DNA from: Armatimonadota bacterium | GTDB taxonomy: Bacteria > Armatimonadota > JADLDR01 | Assembly (NCBI GenBank): GCA_020846535.1 | Contig: JADLDR010000039.1 | Span: 1 to 64,000, forward strand | DNA: 64,000 bases | Direction of reading: 5' to 3' | Part shown: positions 25,580-33,326 of the stretch, one piece after another | Numbering within the stretch: position 1 is the first letter of the stretch | How the letters are laid out: every line of letters starts with the position of its first letter | Translations under genes and position numbers: made by a program | Notes under the pieces: generated by a model | What the model saw: the letters and a program-made list of their open reading frames with translations, nothing else | Told to the model about the DNA's origin: nothing | The model's database searches: none

Positions 25580-27283
25580 TCACTCCACCCGGCTTTTGGG
25601 CAGGGCGAAGCGAAAGCGGCTGCCTTTGCCCGGCTCGCTTTCCACCCAGATGCGGCCCTGGTGCATCTCGACGATATGCTTACAGATCGCCAGCCCCAGC
25701 CCGGTTCCGCCGACCTCGCGGGTGCTGGAACTGTCCACCCTGTAGAATTTTTGAAAAAGCCGCTTCTGATCTTCAGGGGAGATGCCGATCCCCTGGTCGG
25801 AAATGGTGACGACCACCTCCTGGGCGTACTCCTCGGCAGCCACGGAGACCTTCGTATCGCCCGGGGAGTATTTGACGGCATTGCTGATGAGATTGTTCAA
25901 CACCTGGAGGATGCGCTCTTTGTCGGCGGAAAGGGCGGGAAGCGTTTTCTCTATCTCCATGGTCAGGAGAATTTCTTTCTCATCGGCCTGCACTTTCAGC
26001 ATATCGATAGCCTGGCGGATCACGCGGGTGAGGTCGCAGGGTTCCAGGCGGATGCTGAAGCGCCCCGATTCCAGCCGGGCGATATCCAAAAGGTCATTGA
26101 CCAGGCTGATGAGCCGGTCGCTGCCCCGCCGCACGCCCTCCAGGAACTTGGCCTGCGTTTCGTTCATCTCGCCCGTGTGTCCGGCCAGGATCAGATCGAC
26201 ATAGCCCTTGATGAAGGTGAGAGGGGTTCGCAACTCGTGGGAGACGGTGGAGATAAACTCCGATTTGATCCGGTCGGTCTCCTCCAGGGCGCGCATGACG
26301 ACCCGCTCTTCAATCAGACGCTCCCGCAGGAGGATGCGTTCAATGGCGATGGCGGTGGTGTCCGCAATGGCCTTCAACAGTTGCTCCTCGTCCTCGGTCG
26401 GGACGCGGGAGGTATCGAAATAGAGATTGATCACCCCGATGGCTTTCTCCCGGGGAACCAGAGGGACGGACACCAGGGAAAGATAGCCCTCCTGCCGGGC
26501 GAAGCGCCGCCAGGGGCGGAATCGGTCGTCGGTCAGGACATTTTCGACGAAGCATATCTGGCGGGTGCGGACGGCGACCGAGGCCGGGCCGCATCCCATG
26601 GGGCTGTCCGGGTCCAGGCTGACAGGGGCCTGTTCGTTGATATAGCGGGTGTAATCGGGGGAGAAGCCTGCGGTGGCCCGCACTTTCAGGGTGTCCGTCA
26701 TTTCGTCCGCCAGCATGATGGAGCCGTAGAGCGCCCCGGCGTTGGCCTTGAGATAGTGGACCACCACATCCAGGGCGGTCGGTAGGTCAGCGGAGGAGGC
26801 CAGGTTCTGAGCGATGTGGCAGACGGTCTGAAGCGCGTTCAGGCGGCGCACGCGGTCCTGCTCCAGCTCGCGGTTCTTCTGGATGAGAAGGCTCGTTTCG
26901 ATGGCCTTGGCGATGACAGCGGGCAGCACCTCCAGATAGCCCTCGGATTTGACCACATAGTCATAGGCCCCGGCTTTCATGGCCTCCACGGCCACCCTCT
27001 CGGAGCCGCCGCCGGTGATCATGATGACCGGAAGCTCGTAGCCCAATTCCTTCATCCGGGCGAGGACATCGAAGCCGTCCATGCCGGGCATGTTGTAATC
27101 CAGCAGCAGGACGGCATAGCCGTCTCCGGCCAAGCGATCCAGAGCCTCCTGGCCGGAGGAGACGGCATCGATCTCATAGAGGCCTGTGCGCGTCAGGGCG
27201 TTCCGGGCCAGGAAGAGGTGATCCGGGTTGTCGTCGGCCATCAGGACGCGGTGAAGGATTGCAGGGGCTTCCCGGGCGATCAT
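25580..27283 (-). CDS. Hybrid sensor kinase: receiver-GAF-HisKA-HATPase
   Basis: A start at 27283 (ATGA overlap with the previous stop; GGAGGAG upstream) gives 567 residues. Residues 10-125 are a receiver domain with Asp62 (LLLDYNMPGMDG). Residues about 150-320 are a GAF domain. HisKA carries His349 in FISTVSHELRTP, and the HATPase shows NNLISNAVKYSP, DQGIGISP and GGTGLGLAI. There are no membrane helices, so it is a cytoplasmic kinase whose receiver may be phosphorylated by the upstream sensor kinase. With the two lone receivers it can form a phosphorelay. Confidence 0.92.
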   Translation of the reverse strand: MIAREAPAILHRVLMADDNPDHLFLARNALTRTGLYEIDAVSSGQEALDRLAGDGYAVLLLDYNMPGMDGFDVLARMKELGYELPVIMITGGGSERVAVEAMKAGAYDYVVKSEGYLEVLPAVIAKAIETSLLIQKNRELEQDRVRRLNALQTVCHIAQNLASSADLPTALDVVVHYLKANAGALYGSIMLADEMTDTLKVRATAGFSPDYTRYINEQAPVSLDPDSPMGCGPASVAVRTRQICFVENVLTDDRFRPWRRFARQEGYLSLVSVPLVPREKAIGVINLYFDTSRVPTEDEEQLLKAIADTTAIAIERILLRERLIEERVVMRALEETDRIKSEFISTVSHELRTPLTFIKGYVDLILAGHTGEMNETQAKFLEGVRRGSDRLISLVNDLLDIARLESGRFSIRLEPCDLTRVIRQAIDMLKVQADEKEILLTMEIEKTLPALSADKERILQVLNNLISNAVKYSPGDTKVSVAAEEYAQEVVVTISDQGIGISPEDQKRLFQKFYRVDSSSTREVGGTGLGLAICKHIVEMHQGRIWVESEPGKGSRFRFALPKSRVE

Positions 27284-27726
27284 ACTCCTCCTGGCTGCCT
27301 GGGGGGAATCAGGCTCACCTTCCCCCAATAGTTGGAAATCGACCGGATCTTTTCGGAGAACTCGTCGTAGCGGATGGGCTTGGCGATATAGGAATTGGTG
27401 CCCAGGCCGTAGCTTTTCAGGATATCGGCGTCCGCGTCCGAGGTGGTGAGCATCAGAACCGGGATGATGCGGGTGCCAGGATCGGATTTGAGTTCCTCCA
27501 GCACCCGGAAGCCGTCCTTGCGCGGCAACTGGATATCGAGCAGCACGATATCGGGGCGAGGCGCTCTCTCGTAGGGCGGGACACGGCGGACGAAATGGAT
27601 GGCTTCCTCCCCGTCGCGCACCACGTGTACGGTGAAGGCGATCTCCTCACTTTCCGACAGGGCCTTCCGGGTCAGGAAGATATGATCCGGATTGTCCTCG
27701 ACCAGCAGCACATCCACTTTACGCAT
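27280..27726 (-). CDS. Single-domain response regulator (Rcp1-like)
   Basis: The 148-residue receiver protein begins at ATG 27726, overlapping the kinase stop by ATGA. It has VLLVEDNPDH, the acceptor Asp64 in IVLLDIQLPRKDGF, a Thr-Thr in VLMLTTSD and Lys in YIAKPIRY. The longer loop before the acceptor and LP-K-DG wording match the phytochrome-associated Rcp1-type receivers. It has no output domain. It is flanked by two kinases in the same operon. Confidence 0.92.
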   Translation of the reverse strand: MRKVDVLLVEDNPDHIFLTRKALSESEEIAFTVHVVRDGEEAIHFVRRVPPYERAPRPDIVLLDIQLPRKDGFRVLEELKSDPGTRIIPVLMLTTSDADADILKSYGLGTNSYIAKPIRYDEFSEKIRSISNYWGKVSLIPPRQPGGV

Positions 27727-29681
27727 CAAGCCGTCGCCTTTCGTCCGGGCAGTGACAGGCGGGCGGGCACTTTGGGGAGAGTGAAACGGAAGGCGCTTCC
27801 CTTCCCTGCTCCCTCTGATTCGACCCACACCTGCCCCCCGTGGTTTTCGATGATCTTCCGCACAATCGCCAGCCCGACCCCGCTTCCGGCGGGCGCGGCC
27901 CCGGAGGAGCCTTCGAGCCGGTGAAAAATCTGAAATATCTTCTGGTGGTGTTCGGGCGCGATTCCCGGCCCGTTGTCTTTCACATAGAACTGCCAGTACC
28001 GTCCGCGGTCCGTACAGCCCACCTCGATCACCGGGGCGGGGCGGGGGCCCATATATTTGATGGCATTGTCGATCAGGTTGACGAAGACCTGCCGGAGCCG
28101 GTTCGGCTGGCCGGTCACCACCGGCAGTGGCCCCTCGGCGACCAGGCGGATGTTAGCCGCCGTGAGGGAGTACTCCAGTTCGGCGCGGACGCTTTCGAGG
28201 AGGGATGCGATATCGGCCTCGCCCTCCGCTTCGGGCGACTGGCCGATCCGGGCCAGATCGAGCAGTTCCTTGATGAGCGAACCGAGCTGCTCCGTGTTTT
28301 TCAGGATGCGCTCCAGGTAGAAGGCTTCATCCCGCGTGAGCCGCTCCCCGGCCTCCCGGGCCAGCACGGAGGCGAAGCCCTGGATGGAGACGACCGGGGT
28401 TTTCAGGTCGTGGGTGATGGTGTAGATGAAGCGTTCCAGCTCTTCGTTCTTGCGCTGCAACTCCTGGGTGCGCTCCCCCACCTGGTGTTCCAATTTCTGC
28501 GCCTGGAGCATCAGCTCCCGGTAAAGCTGGGCGTTCTCGATGGCGACCCCGACCTGGCTGCCGATAGCGTGCAGAAGCCCGACATCCTCCGAGCTGAAAG
28601 CCCTCGCCCGGTGGGTGAAGACGCACAGCGCCCCGACCACCCGATCCTTGGCGGACAAAGGAATGACCGCCCCGGATTGCAGCCCCTCCTTGCGGGCCAT
28701 CTCGCGGGTGAGGCGGGGATCGGTGGAGACATCCTCCACCAGGATCATATCCCCGTTCTGGGCCACCCGGCCCGCGAACCCCTCCCCGAAGGCCAGATGG
28801 TCGAAGTTGCGGACAGCCTCCCCGGAGATGCCCTCCCAGGCCCGGATCGTCAATTCCCGGGCCTTTTCGTCCACCAGGAAGAGCCAACTGGCCTCCATGC
28901 CGGTCACCTCCAGCACCTTCCGGATGGTTTCCTTGAAGAGCGTGTCCAGGTCCAGGGACCGGCTGACGGTATCGGCGATGACGTTCAGGGTGGAAAGCTG
29001 GCGGTTGCGCTCCAGCAGTTCGCGGGTGCGCTCCTTGACCTCGCGCTCCAGGTTGCGGCGGGCCTCGCTCACCTCCCGGTAGAGGCGGGCGTTCTCCCGA
29101 GCCAGGGCCGCCATCTGCTCCCGCTTGCCCTTTTCCTGGACGGTTTCATGGGCCAGGAAGTGGCTGTAGGCGGCCAGCAGCAAGAGGAAGGAGAGCCGGG
29201 TCGCCACCGGGGCCAGGGAGACAGCCTGCGTCGGGCCGCTTTCGAGCTGCGCGGCGGTCAGGACGGCCACACAGATGCCCGCCACGCCCGCCACGATAAA
29301 GGGAGCCGACACCCCGATTGCCAGAGCCGCGGCCAGGATGGGCAGAGCGTAGAAGGGAAAGAAAAGGCTCTGCGTTCCCCCGCTGACCGTGATGAAGAGC
29401 GAGATCAGCCCCACGCCGGCGAATATCTCGATATAGAGTTTGCTGCGCCCCGACCAGGCCGCAGGCAGCAGGCGATGCCAGGCCAGATTATAGAGGGCCG
29501 CAAAGGCGATAGCCGCCGGGGTGGAAGGCGACAGGCGGGCCGCCTCCGGGAAAAGATAGGCGAGCAATCCGAAAAGAGCGATGACCGCCCAGGTGCTGGC
29601 CTCGAAAATGCGCTCCAGCCCGCGATACCGATCCCTTTCGGCGGCAGGCGCGTGCAGGGCCTCTTGGGTTTCCAGAGTCAT
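27726..29681 (-). CDS. Membrane-bound sensor histidine kinase with GAF domain
   Basis: The 651-residue kinase has six predicted membrane helices between residues about 30 and 178, a coiled coil to about 230, a GAF domain (230-390) with a second coiled coil, then HisKA with His424 in YTITHDLKTPV and HATPase with VNLIDNAIKYMG, DNGPGIAP and GSGVGLAIV. GGGAGG precedes the ATG. The layout is that of a membrane sensor for a small ligand or membrane state with a cytoplasmic GAF input. It starts the four-gene operon; a near-consensus promoter lies 47 bp upstream. Confidence 0.92.
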   Translation of the reverse strand: MTLETQEALHAPAAERDRYRGLERIFEASTWAVIALFGLLAYLFPEAARLSPSTPAAIAFAALYNLAWHRLLPAAWSGRSKLYIEIFAGVGLISLFITVSGGTQSLFFPFYALPILAAALAIGVSAPFIVAGVAGICVAVLTAAQLESGPTQAVSLAPVATRLSFLLLLAAYSHFLAHETVQEKGKREQMAALARENARLYREVSEARRNLEREVKERTRELLERNRQLSTLNVIADTVSRSLDLDTLFKETIRKVLEVTGMEASWLFLVDEKARELTIRAWEGISGEAVRNFDHLAFGEGFAGRVAQNGDMILVEDVSTDPRLTREMARKEGLQSGAVIPLSAKDRVVGALCVFTHRARAFSSEDVGLLHAIGSQVGVAIENAQLYRELMLQAQKLEHQVGERTQELQRKNEELERFIYTITHDLKTPVVSIQGFASVLAREAGERLTRDEAFYLERILKNTEQLGSLIKELLDLARIGQSPEAEGEADIASLLESVRAELEYSLTAANIRLVAEGPLPVVTGQPNRLRQVFVNLIDNAIKYMGPRPAPVIEVGCTDRGRYWQFYVKDNGPGIAPEHHQKIFQIFHRLEGSSGAAPAGSGVGLAIVRKIIENHGGQVWVESEGAGKGSAFRFTLPKVPARLSLPGRKATA

Positions 29682-29727
29682 ACCGAGTCCTCCCGCGCTT
29701 TGACGGCAGCAGCGGTTTCGTACAGGT

Positions 29728-29757
29728 AGTATAACAGAGGGGCGTAAGGGCTGTCAA
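29728..29757 (-). promoter_or_regulatory. Sigma-70-type promoter of the two-component operon
   Basis: On the minus strand TTGACA (29757-29752) and TATACT (29733-29728) are separated by 18 bp. The kinase ATG follows 47 bp after the -10 box. Confidence 0.75.
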
Positions 29758-29763
29758 GGGGCG

Positions 29764-30246
29764 AACATTGAGCATACGGAATTCCTGAAGCGGGGCTTTT
29801 TGCGCCTGCCCCTGACCGCCGGCCAGGAGATGTCCCGCCTGCTCTGCGGCCTGGGGAGCGAACTGGTGGGGCTGCACCTGATGGAAAGCGATGCGCCGCC
29901 TGTCGCGGGCTACCCCATCGAGGGCGACAACAGGATGGAAAAGGTCGCCTACAGCGATCCCCATCAGGGAGCGCCGGAAGGCAGGGTCTGGATCAACAAG
30001 ACGCAGTATTTCGCCGGGGTTCCTGCGGAGGTGTGGGATTTTTACATCGGCGGCTACCGGGCCTGCGAAAAGTGGCTGAAGGATCGGAAAGGCCGGACAT
30101 TGACTTATGACGACCGGAAGCACTATCAGCAAGTGGCGGCGGCGCTGGCGGAAACGATCCGGCTGATGGAAGAAATCGACCGGGTGATAGAGGCGCATGG
30201 CGGGTGGCCGCTGGCAGGAAGTCAGATAAAAAGCCAATCGTTGTGA
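29764..30246 (+). pseudogene. C-terminal fragment of a type ISP-like restriction-modification enzyme
   Basis: Reading starts without a real initiation site and covers EHTEFLKRGFLRLPLTAG, LCGLGSELVGLHLME, NKTQYFAGVPAEVWDFYIGG, ACEKWLKDRKGRTLTYDD and AETIRLMEEID. This is the conserved tail of large single-chain type ISP/IIG DNA methyltransferase-endonucleases. The catalytic and helicase domains are missing, so only about 160 of more than 1000 residues remain. A TTG at 29800 could start a short version, but function is unlikely. It is a relic of a lost defence gene and borders the two-component operon promoter. Confidence 0.8.
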
Positions 30247-30524
30247 TACTGATATGGCACGATTTGGGTAACTTTCAGAAACCTTTTCTCTCTCTTTATA
30301 GCAGGACTTTCGCTTAGAAGAGCATCCAAGCCTGTCTGTAGGAGCGACCGACATATTCCGGAAAGCGAAAGTCCTGAGTGTATAAAAGGCGGGAATGATC
30401 CGATTATGCCGGCAAGCCGGGCCGCCGAATCGGGGACTGCGTGCGATTATTTCCGCAAAGATCCGAGAGGGGCTTTTCCCAGAGAGGGCGGTCGGGCTGA
30501 CCCGGAAAAGAGTCTTTCGGGTTT
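30247..30524. repeat. Gap with one family A element (30303-30375)
   Basis: AGGACTTTCGCTT at 30303 and its exact complement AAGCGAAAGTCCT at 30363-30375 bound a 73-bp element with unrelated interior. Related copies lie at 51882-51958 and 58461-58533, with single arms at 211 and 12172. The rest of the gap shows no gene. Confidence 0.75.
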
Positions 30525-30650
30525 GTGATGTGTCCCTTCAAAGAAGACTTTCGGGCCTGTGGCTGCTATCCGACCCGGGCCCTGCCCGACCGCCACCAGT
30601 TCGGGCAAAACGTCATGTTCCTGGATGGAAGTCAAGCCCTGGATGGCTGT
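30525..30650 (+). pseudogene. Possible fragment of a prepilin H-X9-DG protein
   Basis: A frame from ATG 30525 reads CPFKEDF, then RALPDRHQFGQNVMFLDG, with His, exactly nine residues, then Asp-Gly. This is the motif that ends the prepilin-type 'processing-associated H-X9-DG' proteins of planctomycete-like bacteria. No N-terminal prepilin helix precedes it and the frame soon loses sense, so it would be a relic. It overlaps the start of the small membrane protein gene. Confidence 0.3.
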
Positions 30651-30801
30651 AGTCGTGATCATCCTGGCGGTGGTTATCGTCGGGGCCGTCTGGATGGACG
30701 TGACCCGGAAACCGGGCATGCCGTCCAGCCCCTCCGATATTCCGGACCTTGAAAGTATGCAGGGCCAGATGAAAGGAGCAAGGGGCGGCAAGATGCCCTA
30801 A
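30625..30801 (+). CDS. Small single-pass membrane protein
   Basis: The 58-residue product from ATG 30625 has one membrane helix (WMAVVVIILAVVIVGAVWM) and a polar tail with DIPDLESMQGQMKGA. Its design matches the 80-residue protein at 54399-54641: N-terminal Val/Ile-rich helix, then Pro-rich linker, then a Gln/Met/Lys tail ending near GG/GM. Both have C-termini facing the same way by the positive-inside rule. Function unknown. A terminator follows at 30896. Confidence 0.5.
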   Translation: MEVKPWMAVVVIILAVVIVGAVWMDVTRKPGMPSSPSDIPDLESMQGQMKGARGGKMP

Positions 30802-30895
30802 CCGCCAGCCGGACAGCCGGGCGCAGCCAAGGCTCCCTCCGGACAATAAACATGGCCGATAGGTAGGATATTCGAGAAGATAAGGTGAACAGGAC

Positions 30896-30924
30896 GGCGG
30901 CTTCGCTATGAAGCCGCCTTTTTT
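30896..30924 (+). terminator. Rho-independent terminator
   Basis: GGCGGCTTC and GAAGCCGCC form a perfect 9-bp stem with loop GCTAT, followed by six T. It lies about 95 bp after the small membrane protein gene and just before the GH-like gene. Confidence 0.9.
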
Positions 30925-30948
30925 CTATCATCGGGAATGGAGGACAGA

Positions 30949-32043
30949 ATGTTATCCCTATTCGCACCGGGCGTGTTGGTGGCGGCTTCCCTCATATCGG
31001 TGGCCGCTGTGACGGAAAGCGGCCCGCAGCCGCCGGTGGTTCGCGGCATCTACGGCTCCCCGCAGGAGTTCTGGCAAAAAGGGATGAGCCTGCGGGATCA
31101 CCATGTCAATGCGATTTTCGTGCATTACAGCGCCATCGATGAGGAGACGATCAGGCGGGCGCATGAGGAAGGCTGCCGGGTCTATGCGGAATTCGCCACC
31201 CTGAACGGGGACGGCTACGTGGAGAAGCACCCGGAGGCGTGGCCTGTGGATGAAACCGGACAGGAATCGCCGCGCCAGCTGTGGTTCATGGGCGTCTGTC
31301 CCACCGACGAGGTATTCCTGCGCTACCGCCTGGAAGCCCTGGAAAAGCTGGTCAGTCGCTACGATCTGGACGGGGTATGGCTCGATTACCTCCACTGGCA
31401 CAACCAGTTCGAGGAGCCGAAGCCTATACTGGTCCGCACCTGCTTCAACGAAAGCTGCCTCAAGCGGTTTGAGAAGGAGACCGGCCTTCGGCCCGAAGGT
31501 GCGACCATCGCCGAGAAAGCGAAATGGATCCTCGCCCGGCATGAAAAGCAGTGGAACGACTGGCGGTGTTCCGTGACGGCGGACTGGGCCGCCAAGTGCC
31601 GGGAAGTGCTGAAACGCCACCGTCCGAGGGCGCTGCTGGGCAATTACCAGTGCCCCTGGACGGACGAGGAATTCGACCGGGCGCTCTGGCGCTATATGGG
31701 CATCGACCTGAACCGGCTCCCGCGCCAGTTCGATATTGTCTCCCCGATGGTCTACCACGGACGCATGGGCCGCCCGGCCGGATGGGTGGGGGAATATGTG
31801 GAGTGGCTGGGCAAGCGGCTGAAAGTGCGGCCCGCAAGCCGGAAACTTCGCATCTGGCCGATTGTCCAGGCCTGGAGCGATCCCGAGGGCCACGCGGTAT
31901 CTGCCGAAGAGTTTCGGAGGGTCTTGCAGGGCGGCATGGCCCCTCCGGCCAGCGGGGTCATGATGTTCACCACCGGGGCGGTCGCCTCCGAGCCGGAGAA
32001 GGCGGCGACGATGAAAGAGTTATACCGGTCCCCAACGAAATAA
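30949..32043 (+). CDS. Secreted glycoside-hydrolase-like TIM-barrel protein
   Basis: The start at 30949 (GGAGG six bases upstream) gives 364 residues with a signal peptide (SLFAPGVLVAASLISVAAV). The barrel-like body contains NAIFVHYSAIDEE, CRVYAEFATLNGDG, LVSRYDLDGVWLDYLHWHN and FDIVSPMVYHGR, which resembles the GHL10/COG1649-type putative glycosyl hydrolases; the Asp in GVWLDY and the Glu in YAEF are candidates for the active site. It is likely to act on polysaccharides outside the cell. It stands alone between two terminator/gap regions. Confidence 0.75.
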   Translation: MLSLFAPGVLVAASLISVAAVTESGPQPPVVRGIYGSPQEFWQKGMSLRDHHVNAIFVHYSAIDEETIRRAHEEGCRVYAEFATLNGDGYVEKHPEAWPVDETGQESPRQLWFMGVCPTDEVFLRYRLEALEKLVSRYDLDGVWLDYLHWHNQFEEPKPILVRTCFNESCLKRFEKETGLRPEGATIAEKAKWILARHEKQWNDWRCSVTADWAAKCREVLKRHRPRALLGNYQCPWTDEEFDRALWRYMGIDLNRLPRQFDIVSPMVYHGRMGRPAGWVGEYVEWLGKRLKVRPASRKLRIWPIVQAWSDPEGHAVSAEEFRRVLQGGMAPPASGVMMFTTGAVASEPEKAATMKELYRSPTK

Positions 32044-32201
32044 ATGCGGCGCTTTGCGCCTCAGCGAACGCAACCGCCCCCCGGCTCCCCGCTTAATGGG
32101 ATCGACTCTTAGCAAAGGAGATAAGAGCATCTTTACTATATAAAATTTTATTTAATATATTAAAGCTGTGTCTGAATGGAGAGTATTTTTTAAGCAAAGA
32201 T
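32044..32201. other. AT-rich gap between convergent genes
   Basis: A 158-bp gap whose middle (about 32140-32165) is markedly AT-rich (TATAAAATTTTATTTAATAT), unlike the 60% GC surroundings. AAAATTTTATTTAAT is partly self-complementary, but no clear terminator stem is present. No gene. Confidence 0.4.
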
Positions 32202-32912
32202 TTACCGGCTGATACTCTCGGATACCTTGCTTTTTGCCTTCTGCCGTACGGCATAGGCGAATCCCAGGACGGCGATAAGGGCCATCACCGCCCAGAAGAT
32301 CGATTTGGGCAGCAGGTGGTGATCGAACGGGGAATGAAGGACGGTGGCGGCATAGCTTTCATAGGAGTTGATGAAAAGCTTGACGGACACCCATCCGGTA
32401 ATCACATAGGCCGTATGGTCGAGGGCGGGATACTTGCGGAGAAGCGCGATAAACATGCCCGCCACGAGCCTTAGAGCGATGATCCCGAGCATCACGCCCG
32501 TATAGATGACCCAGAGCTTGTTCGAGAGGGCCACCGCCACCAGGATGGAGTCGATGGCGAAGGCGATATCGGTGAGTTCGACGACGACCACGGTAGGCCA
32601 GAAGCCCATGCCCTCGCGGGAGCGCACCTCCCGGGCATGCCTGGTTTTGCCGGCGAAGTGGGCGATGCACAGATAGGCCAGATAGGCCGCCCCCAATGCG
32701 CGCAGATACCAGAAGGCGATGATGTATTTGGCGACCAGAATCCCCAGAAAGCGCAGGGCGAACGCCCCGAAAATGCCGTAGAGCAAGGCGCGGTGCTGCT
32801 GCTTTTCCGGCAGGTGACGCACCAGCACGGCCAGCACCAGAGCGTTATCGGCGGACAGCAGCCCTTCCAGAAGGATCAGAATTCCGATGACGGCAACGGT
32901 TTCGATGATCAA
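32202..32912 (-). CDS. TerC/YkoY family membrane protein, probable manganese exporter
   Basis: A 236-residue polytopic protein of the TerC superfamily, with about seven helices. The family signatures LEGLLSADNALVLAVLV near residue 15 and ELTDIAFAIDSILVAVAL near residue 112 carry the paired acidic residues of the metal path. YkoY-type members export Mn2+. The start is uncertain: a TTG at 32912 lies only 1-2 bases after GGAGG, and an ATC codon would be better spaced. The leader carries a yybP-ykoY riboswitch, which supports the manganese role. Confidence 0.9.
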   Translation of the reverse strand: MIIETVAVIGILILLEGLLSADNALVLAVLVRHLPEKQQHRALLYGIFGAFALRFLGILVAKYIIAFWYLRALGAAYLAYLCIAHFAGKTRHAREVRSREGMGFWPTVVVVELTDIAFAIDSILVAVALSNKLWVIYTGVMLGIIALRLVAGMFIALLRKYPALDHTAYVITGWVSVKLFINSYESYAATVLHSPFDHHLLPKSIFWAVMALIAVLGFAYAVRQKAKSKVSESISR

Positions 32913-32929
32913 ACCTCCTCAAAGCAAAA

Positions 32930-33070
32930 AGACCCTCATCGGCCCAGGCCGATGAAGGTCTTGCGTTCATGCGTCCCTATAAAGGCGCAAGCGGGCGGAA
33001 CCGAGCAAAAGTATGCTGTCCTGACGATTCTGCCCCTCCAGCCGCAAGCTGAAGCGCTACTCCCCTTCCG
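32930..33070 (-). promoter_or_regulatory. yybP-ykoY (Mn2+) riboswitch with terminator hairpin
   Basis: On the minus strand the leader has GGAAGGGGAGTAGC (about 33070-33057), the hallmark of this riboswitch's first loop, then CAGCATAC in the opposed loop region and AACGCAAGACC closing the aptamer. At 32962-32930 the stem AAGACC-CATCGGCC/GGCCGATG-GGTCTT is followed by TTTTG, a terminator whose 5' arm shares bases with the aptamer end. This arrangement lets metal binding relieve termination. It precedes a YkoY-type gene, the classical partner. Confidence 0.85.
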
Positions 33071-33081
33071 AATCCAAGCGA

Positions 33082-33111
33082 ATTATACTTTACCCGGAAG
33101 CCCTCTGTCAA
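33082..33111 (-). promoter_or_regulatory. Consensus sigma-70 promoter for the riboswitch-transporter unit
   Basis: TTGACA (33111-33106) and TATAAT (33087-33082) on the minus strand are separated by 18 bp. The start point would be about 33075, just before the riboswitch body. Confidence 0.88.
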
Positions 33112-33326
33112 GCTGAAGGGCAAAGCGGCTCCTGCTCCTGGCCCCATTTCCTTCGCCAGTGTCCGGCAACCGGGCAACAATATTATGATTTTTCATTGGA
33201 TGTTATCATTATAATTGACATTCGATGAAGATTCCAGTAAACTTGAAAGGGTCTGCCGCGCGAACCGCAGCATCATCGGCGGCGAAGAATAAAAAGGTTG
33301 TGATCTGGCAGGAGAGGTAAATCATC

